DNA of 64,000 nucleotides from Rhodoferax sp. (GTDB lineage Bacteria > Pseudomonadota > Gammaproteobacteria > Burkholderiales > Burkholderiaceae_C), in the NCBI GenBank assembly GCA_018061265.1, contig JAGOUM010000007.1, positions 3,019 to 67,018 on the forward strand, read 5' to 3'. Under the pieces are notes generated by a model, which saw only the letters and a program-made list of their open reading frames with translations, did no database searches and was not told the DNA's origin. Shown in pieces: positions 43,783 through 51,258 of this stretch; the first letter of the stretch is position 1; the number at the start of each line of letters is the position of its first letter. Position numbers and translations under genes: made by a program.

Positions 43783-44235
43783 ATGTCGCTTTGCACTGTT
43801 TGTTCACTCGGGGTGATGAGGCTATTGCTCATGGCAGTACTGCTGACGGTAGCCAACTGGTCGGCACTGGCCCAAAGTACGGGCAGCGGTCGTGTGCCAA
43901 AGCCGGTGATAGAGCCTGCCCGAGGAGGACAGTGTGTCGAAGACCCGGCTTTCATGCGCCGCAACCACATGCTGTTGTTGAAGCATCAACGGGTGGATAC
44001 CTTGCGAGGAGGCATTCGTACCGGCAAGTACAGCTTGCAGGGTTGCATCGAATGCCATGCCAGTCAGACGACCAACAGTGTCAGTGCCAGTGAGACCAAC
44101 TTCTGCCAAAGCTGCCATAGCTACGCTGCCGTATCGCTCGACTGTTTTGGTTGCCATGCCAGCAAGCCTGCCTCGAGCGCAGCACAGGTTGCGAAGACCC
44201 TGGCAGAACCTGCCGTTCCACAGGCCAAGCCATGA
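43783..44235 (+). CDS. dsrJ: DsrJ, triheme cytochrome c
   Basis: A 150-aa periplasmic cytochrome with an N-terminal membrane anchor or signal (about 10-30) and three haem sites, C88-H92 (CIECH), C108-H112 (CQSCH) and C121-H125 (CFGCH). C51 in GGQCVEDPAF corresponds to the unusual cysteine haem ligand described for A. vinosum DsrJ. ATG 43783 is four bases after the dsrL stop; the stop overlaps dsrO by four bases. Confidence 0.94.
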   Translation: MSLCTVCSLGVMRLLLMAVLLTVANWSALAQSTGSGRVPKPVIEPARGGQCVEDPAFMRRNHMLLLKHQRVDTLRGGIRTGKYSLQGCIECHASQTTNSVSASETNFCQSCHSYAAVSLDCFGCHASKPASSAAQVAKTLAEPAVPQAKP

Positions 44236-44999
44236 ACCCAGAACCATCTCAAACCAACCGCAGTGTCAGTGAACCAGCGTCAAGTCGTCGTGGTTTTTTA
44301 GGTGTTGCCGCAGCCGGATTGGCAGGTGTCCTGATTGCGCCGGGTGTACATCTGATTGAAATCGCCCAGGCAGCACCTGCCAGCGCTGGTGCAAGCAACA
44401 AGGTTCGCTGGGGTATGTTGATCGACAGCAGCAAGTGCAGCAGTGGTTGCACCGACTGCGTGACGGCCTGCAATACAGAGAACGGGTTGTCCGGCGGCCA
44501 TGCACCGACTGATTCTCAGTGGATCCGCAAAATTGAGATCAAGGAGATCCGCTCGGGGGAAGTGCAATCGCTACCAATGATGTGCCAGCATTGCGCCCAT
44601 CCGCCTTGCGTCGACGTCTGCCCAACGGGCGCCTCGTTCAAGCGTGCTGACGGTATCGTGCTGGTTGACAAGCACATTTGTATTGGCTGCCGTTACTGCA
44701 TGATGGCCTGCCCCTACAAGGCCAGATCTTTTGTGCATTCGCCACAAACCAACCAGAAACCGGATGTGCCCCGTGGCATGGGAACGGTCGAGTCGTGCAC
44801 CATGTGTGTCCACAAAGTTGATCGGGGGGAGCTGCCTGCCTGCGTCAGTGCCTGTTCCAAGGCAGGGCATGAGGCCATCGTCTTTGGCGATCTCAACGAC
44901 CCGAACAGCGAGATATCCAAGCGTGTGGCCAAGTTCCCGGCTCGACAGATTCGCGAAAATCTTGATCTTGATACCGGTGTACGTTATCTGGGAATCTAA
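44232..44999 (+). CDS. dsrO: DsrO, periplasmic ferredoxin subunit
   Basis: A 255-aa protein with a Tat signal (SSRRGFLGVAAAGLAGVL) and four cysteine clusters for [4Fe-4S] centres (CSSGCTDCVTAC, CQHCAHPPCVDVCP, CIGCRYCMMACPY, CTMCVHK). It passes electrons between DsrJ and DsrP on the periplasmic side. It overlaps the dsrJ stop (ATGA). Confidence 0.95.
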   Translation: MNPEPSQTNRSVSEPASSRRGFLGVAAAGLAGVLIAPGVHLIEIAQAAPASAGASNKVRWGMLIDSSKCSSGCTDCVTACNTENGLSGGHAPTDSQWIRKIEIKEIRSGEVQSLPMMCQHCAHPPCVDVCPTGASFKRADGIVLVDKHICIGCRYCMMACPYKARSFVHSPQTNQKPDVPRGMGTVESCTMCVHKVDRGELPACVSACSKAGHEAIVFGDLNDPNSEISKRVAKFPARQIRENLDLDTGVRYLGI

Positions 45000-45002
45000 G
45001 TC

Positions 45003-46229
45003 ATGAAAATCACTCTCAGTGAACTCAAGGGCAGCAGCCCGGGCTATTACATACTGCTAGGTTCCTTTGCCCTGGTGGCAATGGTTGGTTTGGCCGCAGT
45101 CTGGTACATGGAGCATTTTGGTCACATCGTGACAGGGATGAACAACCAGATTGTCTGGGGTATGCCACACGTATTTGCCGTTTTCTTGGTTGTTGCCGCG
45201 TCAGGTGCACTCAACGTCGCCTCAATGGCCTCGGTATTCGGAAAAACCGAATTTAAGCCCTTGGCGCCGATGTCGGGCATGTTGGCGATCGCTTTGTTGC
45301 TCGGTGGTTTGACGGTACTGATGCTGGATTTGGGTCGACCAGACCGTCTGATTGTGGCGATGACGTATTACAACTTCAAATCGATCTTCGCTCTCAACAT
45401 CTTCCTCTATTCCGGGTTCATGGGTTTTGTCATTGTCTACCTCTGGACCATGATGGAGCGCCGCATGAATCAGTTCACGCCGGTCGCCGGGCTGTTCGCC
45501 TTTATCTGGCGCATGGCACTGACAACCGGCACCGGTTCAATTTTTGGTTTCCTGGTTGCGCGTCAAGCCTATGATTCTGCGCTACTGGCACCTTTGTTCA
45601 TTGCGCTGTCCTTCAGTTATGGATTGGCTGTGTTCCTTCTGGTGTTGATGTGGGCCGGCATGGGCAGCGGTCGTCGCATCAGCAACCTCATGATGGCGCG
45701 GTTCGCACGTTTGCAGATCATATTTATTGCGGCTGGTCTGTACTTTGTCCTGATTTACTATTTGACCAATTTTTACTTCACGCGGCATCACGGCTTTGTG
45801 CGTTTTATCCTGCTTGATGGCGGCATCTACACTGCACTATTCTGGCTAGGCCCGATCCTGCTTGGCGCTGTACTACCCATCATTTTGCTGCTGCATCCAC
45901 GTATTGCCGAGATGCCCAAACGGGTCGCAGCTTGTGCGGGCATGGTGATTGCGGGTGGCTTTGCGCAGATGTACGTCACCATTGTGGGTGGCCAGGCTTT
46001 CCCCCTGATTTTGTTCCCAGGCAGAGAAGTGACCAGTACGTTTTATGATGGCATGGTCAACAGCTACTCACCGGCACTGCCAGAGTGGCTTCTTGGGTTC
46101 GGCGGTATCGCAATTGTCGGCATCATCGTGATGATTTCCCTCAAGGTACTGGGTTTTATTCCGGAAAATCTCGCTTCTGAAGACGATGCAAGTACCTTGC
46201 ATGGTCACGCCACCGCCAAGCAATCCTGA
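45003..46229 (+). CDS. dsrP: DsrP, NrfD-family membrane subunit
   Basis: A 408-aa inner-membrane protein with about ten helices of the NrfD/PsrC family, which exchanges electrons with quinone. It follows dsrO by three bases and precedes dsrN by ten. Confidence 0.94.
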   Translation: MKITLSELKGSSPGYYILLGSFALVAMVGLAAVWYMEHFGHIVTGMNNQIVWGMPHVFAVFLVVAASGALNVASMASVFGKTEFKPLAPMSGMLAIALLLGGLTVLMLDLGRPDRLIVAMTYYNFKSIFALNIFLYSGFMGFVIVYLWTMMERRMNQFTPVAGLFAFIWRMALTTGTGSIFGFLVARQAYDSALLAPLFIALSFSYGLAVFLLVLMWAGMGSGRRISNLMMARFARLQIIFIAAGLYFVLIYYLTNFYFTRHHGFVRFILLDGGIYTALFWLGPILLGAVLPIILLLHPRIAEMPKRVAACAGMVIAGGFAQMYVTIVGGQAFPLILFPGREVTSTFYDGMVNSYSPALPEWLLGFGGIAIVGIIVMISLKVLGFIPENLASEDDASTLHGHATAKQS

Positions 46230-46239
46230 CCCATTCGGC

Positions 46240-47970
46240 ATGGCGCGTCTGTTAATTTCTGCGGCTCACAAGTCGTCAGGAAAAACTACGGTAACCCTTG
46301 GCCTGTGCGCTGCTCTGGTTGCGCGCGGACTAGTGGTTCAGCCGTTTAAGAAAGGTCCTGACTACATCGACCCGATGTGGCTCGGTCAGGCAAGCCATCG
46401 TGCCTGCCTTAATCTGGACCCCTATCTGATGACTGGCCCCCAGATCACTGCGTGTTTCACTCACAATTCTGCATCGTGTGATATCAGTATCGTCGAAGGC
46501 AACAAGGGACTTTATGATGGCCTCGCACTGGATGGCAGCAACAGCAACGCTGCACTGGCGCATTTGCTGGACTTGCCAGTCGTATTGGTGCTCGATTCGC
46601 GTGGCATGACCCGGGGCATTGCGCCCTTGATTCTGGGCTATCAGGCGTTTGACCCCGGAATCAAAATCGCCGGGGTGATCCTGAATCAACTTGGCGGCTC
46701 GCGCCATGAGGCAAAACTGAGGGCCGTGATCGAACATTACACGGATGTCAGGGTCCTGGGTGCGGTTGCGCACGATCCTCAACTTGGCGTGCTCGAACGC
46801 CATCTTGGGTTGATGCCCAGTCGTGAACTGAGCAACCCAGCGGCGCTGGTCGACTCAATTGGAACGCTTGTGGGTCAACAGGTCGATCTTGACGCGCTCT
46901 TGGCAGCTGCCAATGCGGCGACTCCGCTATCCGGTGCGCCACAAGAAATACTTGGTTTGCCGCAGCATGCCAGTAAGGTGCGGATCGGTCTGGCCTCGGA
47001 CAAAGCTTTTGGGTTTTACTACCCTGACGACCTGATGGCACTGGAGGCTGCCGGCGCGGAAATTGTGCGTTTTGACACCTTGCAAGACCAACAATTGCCT
47101 GAAATTGACGGCTTGGTGATAGGTGGCGGGTTCCCGGAAGTGTTCATGGCCGAATTGTCAGCCAACGGTACGATGCGCGAGAGTATCCATGATGCGGTTG
47201 AGCAAGGATTGCCGGTGTATGCAGAATGTGGCGGGTTGATGTACTTGGCTCGCAGTCTGAACTGGAAGGAGCAAACCTGCACCATGGTGGGTGCCTTGCC
47301 GGCCGACGTCAAGATGCATATGCGCCCGATTGGCCGGGGATATGTGTCCCTTGAACCTACTGATGAGGCCCCATGGTCATCTATTGGAACAGATGCGTTG
47401 GTGCGTGGTCATGAGTTCCATTATTCAAGCCTGGAGAACGTTTCTCCTGAAGTCCGTTTTGCCTACAAGGTCAAGCGTGGGCATGGCATTGATGGGCAGC
47501 ATGATGGCCTGTTGTACCGTAACGTACTGGCATCGTATTCACATCTGCGCAGCAGTGCCGGGTCCAACTGGGCTCCGGCGTTCGTGGAGTTTGTTCGATC
47601 TGTACAGACATCTGTCACCCAAACCACCGGATCGCACCATGTGCTGGTCAACGGCGAACCCATAGCGACGGACTCGGAGGGGTATTTGCTCGACCTGAGC
47701 CGATGGAGCGAAGATTTCGCCATTGCACGTGCCCGCCTGGAGAAGCTCGAACTGACACCTTCGCATTGGGAAGTCATCCGGTTTCTCAGGGACTATTACG
47801 AACAGCACCGGGTGCAGGCTCAGGTGCGTTCTATGATTAAACATTTTGCCGGGCTTTGGGGAATCGAACGTGGTAACAACCACCATTTACACACGATGTT
47901 CCCCATCGGGGGCCCGCAGAAACAAGGCAACCGCCTTGCCGGGTTGATGAAAACCAAAGGCGAACACTGA
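46240..47970 (+). CDS. dsrN: DsrN, siroheme amidase, fused to a cysteine-less DsrC-fold domain
   Basis: A 576-aa protein. Residues 1 to about 455 are a CobB/CbiA-type glutamine amidotransferase (N-terminal ARLLISAAHKSSGKTTVT P-loop; VYAECGGLMYL with catalytic Cys about 329) that amidates siroheme to the siroamide used by DsrAB. About residues 466-576 (47635-47967) form a DsrC-like domain: VLVNGEPIATDSEGYLLDL, HWEVIRFLRDYYEQHRVQA and TMFPIGGPQKQ. Its tail GGPQKQGNRLAGLMKTKGEH has no cysteine. DsrN of A. vinosum is about 470 aa, so the extension is extra. ATG 46240 matches the family start. Confidence 0.93.
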   Translation: MARLLISAAHKSSGKTTVTLGLCAALVARGLVVQPFKKGPDYIDPMWLGQASHRACLNLDPYLMTGPQITACFTHNSASCDISIVEGNKGLYDGLALDGSNSNAALAHLLDLPVVLVLDSRGMTRGIAPLILGYQAFDPGIKIAGVILNQLGGSRHEAKLRAVIEHYTDVRVLGAVAHDPQLGVLERHLGLMPSRELSNPAALVDSIGTLVGQQVDLDALLAAANAATPLSGAPQEILGLPQHASKVRIGLASDKAFGFYYPDDLMALEAAGAEIVRFDTLQDQQLPEIDGLVIGGGFPEVFMAELSANGTMRESIHDAVEQGLPVYAECGGLMYLARSLNWKEQTCTMVGALPADVKMHMRPIGRGYVSLEPTDEAPWSSIGTDALVRGHEFHYSSLENVSPEVRFAYKVKRGHGIDGQHDGLLYRNVLASYSHLRSSAGSNWAPAFVEFVRSVQTSVTQTTGSHHVLVNGEPIATDSEGYLLDLSRWSEDFAIARARLEKLELTPSHWEVIRFLRDYYEQHRVQAQVRSMIKHFAGLWGIERGNNHHLHTMFPIGGPQKQGNRLAGLMKTKGEH

Positions 47971-47990
47971 ATTTTCACTGGAGTCCTACG

Positions 47991-48359
47991 ATGTTTACAC
48001 TGACCAGCGCAGCAGCGCAACAAATTCAACTGGCCGCCCAGGCCAGCAGCGCCGAAAACATGGCCTTGCGTCTAGCAGCAAAGCTTGATGCAGATGGTAC
48101 CGTCCAATATGGCATGGGTTTTGATGAGCCCGACGACGAGGACCTCAAACTCAATCTGGAAGGCGTTGATATCGTGATCGGTATGCCGTACCAGGCCCTG
48201 CTCGAGGACACCACGCTCGATTTCGTTGAGATGGAGCCGGGTGAATTCAACTTCATTTTTCTGGATGGCCGCCAGACAGGTGGCGTGACCACCAGCAGTT
48301 GCACATCCGGGGGATGCAGTAGCGGTGGCTGCGGGAGCAAAGGTGGAGGCTGCCATTGA
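47991..48359 (+). CDS. dsrR: DsrR, IscA-like A-type carrier homologue
   Basis: A 122-aa protein of the IscA/ErpA fold (FTLTSAAAQQIQLAAQ, MGFDEPDDEDLKLNLEGVDIVI). The three IscA cluster cysteines are not at their usual positions; instead the C-terminus is Gly/Ser/Cys rich (TSSCTSGGCSSGGCGSKGGGCH). DsrR of A. vinosum affects dsr expression and also lacks those cysteines. The stop overlaps the next start. Confidence 0.92.
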   Translation: MFTLTSAAAQQIQLAAQASSAENMALRLAAKLDADGTVQYGMGFDEPDDEDLKLNLEGVDIVIGMPYQALLEDTTLDFVEMEPGEFNFIFLDGRQTGGVTTSSCTSGGCSSGGCGSKGGGCH

Positions 48360-49144
48360 GTACCAGCGATGAGACTTCCCATCGACCAGGCTGTGTTTAT
48401 CTGGTCGGTGCGGGTCCCGGTGACGCCGAGTTACTGACCCTGCGCGCGGTTCGTCTGTTACAGCGTGCCGATGTTGTTGTTTATGACAATTTGGTCTCGA
48501 CAGAAGTGCTGGATTTCCTGCCAGCAGGGGCACAACGCGTTTACGCAGGAAAACGCCGCAACGAACACACCATGCGCCAGGAGCAGATCAACGCGCTGCT
48601 GGTCAAGCTTGCCCGCGAAGGTAAACAGGTCATACGCCTTAAAGGCGGAGACCCGTTCATATTTGGGCGCGGTGGCGAAGAACTGCAAACTTTGGCAGCG
48701 CATGGGGTCGCATTCGAAGTCGTCCCTGGCGTCACGGCGGCATCCGGCGTTTCAAGTTATGCAGGCATTCCGCTTACCCATCGGGACTACGCCCAGACCT
48801 GCCTTTTTGTGACCGGTCACTTGAAAGACGGAACCGCTGACCTGGATTGGCCGAGTCTGGTGCGCCCCAACCAAACGGTGGTGATCTATATGGGGCTCAG
48901 TGGTTTACCCGACATTTGCCAGAAGATGATGGCGCATGGTGCACCGTCAGAGCTTCCCGTGGCGGTCGTCCAGGATGGCAGTAGCCGAACACAGGCTGTG
49001 GTAACAGGTTGCCTGTCCAACATTGCCGAACGCGTCAGCTCAAAAAAACTGCAGTCCCCGAGCCTGACAATTATCGGTAACGTGGTCAAGTTGCACAGTG
49101 AGCTTGCCTGGTTTAAACCCACATCGAGTTTGCCGACCTCCTAG
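48356..49144 (+). CDS. Uroporphyrinogen-III C-methyltransferase (SUMT)
   Basis: A 262-aa SAM-dependent enzyme making precorrin-2, the first step to siroheme. VYLVGAGPGDAELLTLRA, VIRLKGGDPFIFGRGGEE and VVPGVTAASGVSSYAGIPLTHR are family signatures. Starts at TTG 48356, overlapping the dsrR stop by four bases. It stands where dsrS is found in A. vinosum and gives the operon its own precursor supply. The dehydrogenase/chelatase half of CysG is not in the window. Confidence 0.93.
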   Translation: MSTSDETSHRPGCVYLVGAGPGDAELLTLRAVRLLQRADVVVYDNLVSTEVLDFLPAGAQRVYAGKRRNEHTMRQEQINALLVKLAREGKQVIRLKGGDPFIFGRGGEELQTLAAHGVAFEVVPGVTAASGVSSYAGIPLTHRDYAQTCLFVTGHLKDGTADLDWPSLVRPNQTVVIYMGLSGLPDICQKMMAHGAPSELPVAVVQDGSSRTQAVVTGCLSNIAERVSSKKLQSPSLTIIGNVVKLHSELAWFKPTSSLPTS

Positions 49145-49164
49145 GCCCACGGGCCGATGCGACT

Positions 49165-49854
49165 TTATTTGATAACACCATCGCTACCCGTCTTGTTGCC
49201 ACCGGTCTCACTGCGAAACTCGAAAGCAAACACGGCTGCTTCAACCCGCGACCGCAGCTTAAGCTTGTCCATGATGTGATGAACGTGAAGCTTCACCGTG
49301 TTGTGGCTGATGTCCAGCGCCTTGGCAATCACCTTGTTACTTTGTCCGTGCGCCACGTGGTTGAGCACCTCGCGCTCCCGATCGGTGAGTTGCGCCACCA
49401 AATCGCCACGCACCGAGACTTTGGGGCCGGACTGCAGCAATTGCGCCAGTTTTAACGTCATGGCGGAGGCCACTACCATCTCTCCCCGTGCGGCGCGACC
49501 GATGGCATCAATCATCTCCTCCGGCTCCATGTCTTTCAACAGGTAACCTCGAGCGCCGGCCCGCAGCGCGGCAGATAAATCAGCATCGCTGTCACTCATG
49601 GTCAAGATGACCACTGGCGTCTCGCAACCTTGTGAACGGACGTGGCGCAACAGACTTAAACCATCGGTATTGGCCAGTCTCAGATCAAACACCGCCAGAT
49701 CAGGCTGATGTTCACGCAACATCGGCACCACAAGATCCGGATTGCCGGTCGCGCCGACCACCTGCATATTGCCGCGATGAATCAACAGTTCAGTCAAGCC
49801 GCTTCGACACAGTGCATGGTCATCGACCAGCATCACCCGAATACTCATGCTCAT
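49165..49854 (-). CDS. NarL/LuxR-family response regulator
   Basis: A 229-aa regulator with a receiver domain (D57 in LAVFDLRLANTDG; K in YLLKDMEPEEM) and a LuxR-type HTH (QLTDREREVLNHVAHGQSN, NTVKLHVHHIMDKLKLRSR) close to NarL. It overlaps its kinase gene by four bases (ATGA). The two genes lie between dsr and soe, and the shared promoter blocks at 22681, 35406 and 51144 carry TACCCAT, which fits the NarL heptamer TACYYMT. I infer that it controls the sulfur genes. Confidence 0.92.
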   Translation of the reverse strand: MSMSIRVMLVDDHALCRSGLTELLIHRGNMQVVGATGNPDLVVPMLREHQPDLAVFDLRLANTDGLSLLRHVRSQGCETPVVILTMSDSDADLSAALRAGARGYLLKDMEPEEMIDAIGRAARGEMVVASAMTLKLAQLLQSGPKVSVRGDLVAQLTDREREVLNHVAHGQSNKVIAKALDISHNTVKLHVHHIMDKLKLRSRVEAAVFAFEFRSETGGNKTGSDGVIK

Positions 49855-51065
49855 TGGCGCAGTGTAGGCGACAAAACACTGTCTGGAATAAGCAACCGCA
49901 CCCGAGTACCACCGCGCTGATTGGTGCCGACTTCAATACTGCCACCCAATTTCTGGGCACGGCTACGCATGATCTCCAGGCCAAAGTGACTTGGGGTTGT
50001 CATTTCTTTTGCCATGGCGACAATCGTCGAAACAGAGGGCGCAGGTACACCCAAGCCGTCGTCCTCAATGCAAAACTCCAACCCATCGGTGCACTTGCTG
50101 ATACTAATGAACGCATGCCTTGCCATGGAGTGTTTGGCGGTGTTGGCCAGAGCCTCCTGGACAATATGAAACACCTGAATCTCCTGTTCGTCATTTAAGC
50201 CCAATTGACGCACCGAGTTCCTGATTTCCAGTGTAATCCCTGTGCGGTCAAAGAAACCTTTGGAAACACCCTCAATCGCATGCATCAAACCCAGTGGGTC
50301 CATACGTGCCCTGAAGTACGTCATCACTTCACGCAAATTATGGTGCACTTCACCCACCGCGCTCTTTACATCATTAAAGTACTTGCAAGCACTGGGGTCA
50401 TCATGTGCCAGCATCGCCGCTTGTAGCAGAGGCAAACGCATCTTCACATACGCCAGATTCTGGGCAATCACATCATGCACCTCACCCACCATTTCCTGAC
50501 GCTCTTTCATCACGGTAATACGCAAGCGTTCGCGCTCAAGACGGGCATTGTGCAAGGCCAGGCCAAGCAGCTGGCCGATCAGACGCAGCATGGTCTCGGT
50601 TTCAGCACTTGGCTGCACTGCATCTTCAAAAAACAGGTTGTAAATTCCTAAAATCTCTTGGCCGTGAGGCAGAGAAATAACCAGTACCCGCTGGCATTGG
50701 ACGCCAAAATAGCTTTGCTGACTATGCTGGGCGCAAGCACCCATATCATCCATCCAGATCAAAGTGTCTTTCGCAGAGGCCACGCCACACATCCCGCAGC
50801 CACGCTCCACTTGGCGTTCTGCCGCCACCACGTGATCGGGCAGGCCCAGATGACTGACCAAGCGCATCCTTTGACCATCGTCAGTCAACACGCGAACTGC
50901 GCCAGCCTTGGCACCAGCCATCGCGATGATGGAAACCAAAAAGCGCTCCAGCAAGAGTTCAAGATCATTGATATCTGCCATTGCAGTTGCCGCCGAGGCC
51001 AATGCGTTGGTCGGCGGGATGCCTGGCACCGCTTGCGTCATCATCATGGTGGGAACGTTGATCAT
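49851..51065 (-). CDS. NarX-like soluble histidine kinase with Cys-bearing GAF domain
   Basis: A 404-aa kinase with no membrane segment. Residues about 30-175 are a GAF domain containing four cysteines (C90, C93, C111, C124; GCGMCG is recognisable) that could hold a metal cluster or react with thiols. HisKA_3 follows (MVGEVHDVIAQNLAYVKMRL, H197) and an HATPase domain (NTAKHSMARHAFISI, DDGLGV, HFGLEIMRSRAQ). Cytoplasmic placement and cysteines suggest sensing of redox state or a sulfur intermediate. Divergent from soeA. Confidence 0.87.
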   Translation of the reverse strand: MINVPTMMMTQAVPGIPPTNALASAATAMADINDLELLLERFLVSIIAMAGAKAGAVRVLTDDGQRMRLVSHLGLPDHVVAAERQVERGCGMCGVASAKDTLIWMDDMGACAQHSQQSYFGVQCQRVLVISLPHGQEILGIYNLFFEDAVQPSAETETMLRLIGQLLGLALHNARLERERLRITVMKERQEMVGEVHDVIAQNLAYVKMRLPLLQAAMLAHDDPSACKYFNDVKSAVGEVHHNLREVMTYFRARMDPLGLMHAIEGVSKGFFDRTGITLEIRNSVRQLGLNDEQEIQVFHIVQEALANTAKHSMARHAFISISKCTDGLEFCIEDDGLGVPAPSVSTIVAMAKEMTTPSHFGLEIMRSRAQKLGGSIEVGTNQRGGTRVRLLIPDSVLSPTLRQ

Positions 51066-51143
51066 GGTCTACCCGATGCTAATACATCCACCGCTTGTTA
51101 TATAGCGTGGAAACCCGTAGCTGCACTATTTTGGTGCATTGGC

Positions 51144-51187
51144 TACCCATTTGGTTTAGCTTAAATTACCCGTGGCGGTTATGGACG
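51144..51187 (+). promoter_or_regulatory. Shared sulfur-promoter block upstream of soeA
   Basis: TACCCAT, ACCCG 23 bp further on, then GGCGGTTATGGACG. Identical spacing to the blocks before tusA and the dsr-divergent operon. It ends 71 bp before the preferred soeA start and lies in the gap shared with the NarX-like gene. Confidence 0.72.
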
Positions 51188-51258
51188 CTGCCCAGTTCCT
51201 TACATGTAATAAGGGTTATTCATACGTCTCGATTCGTCCTCTTGATCGCACCCTCTGC

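Noticed and set aside
51172..51258. Longer soeA start at 51172
   Set aside because: It would place part of the shared promoter block inside the gene and moves the iron-sulfur motif far from the usual N-terminal position.
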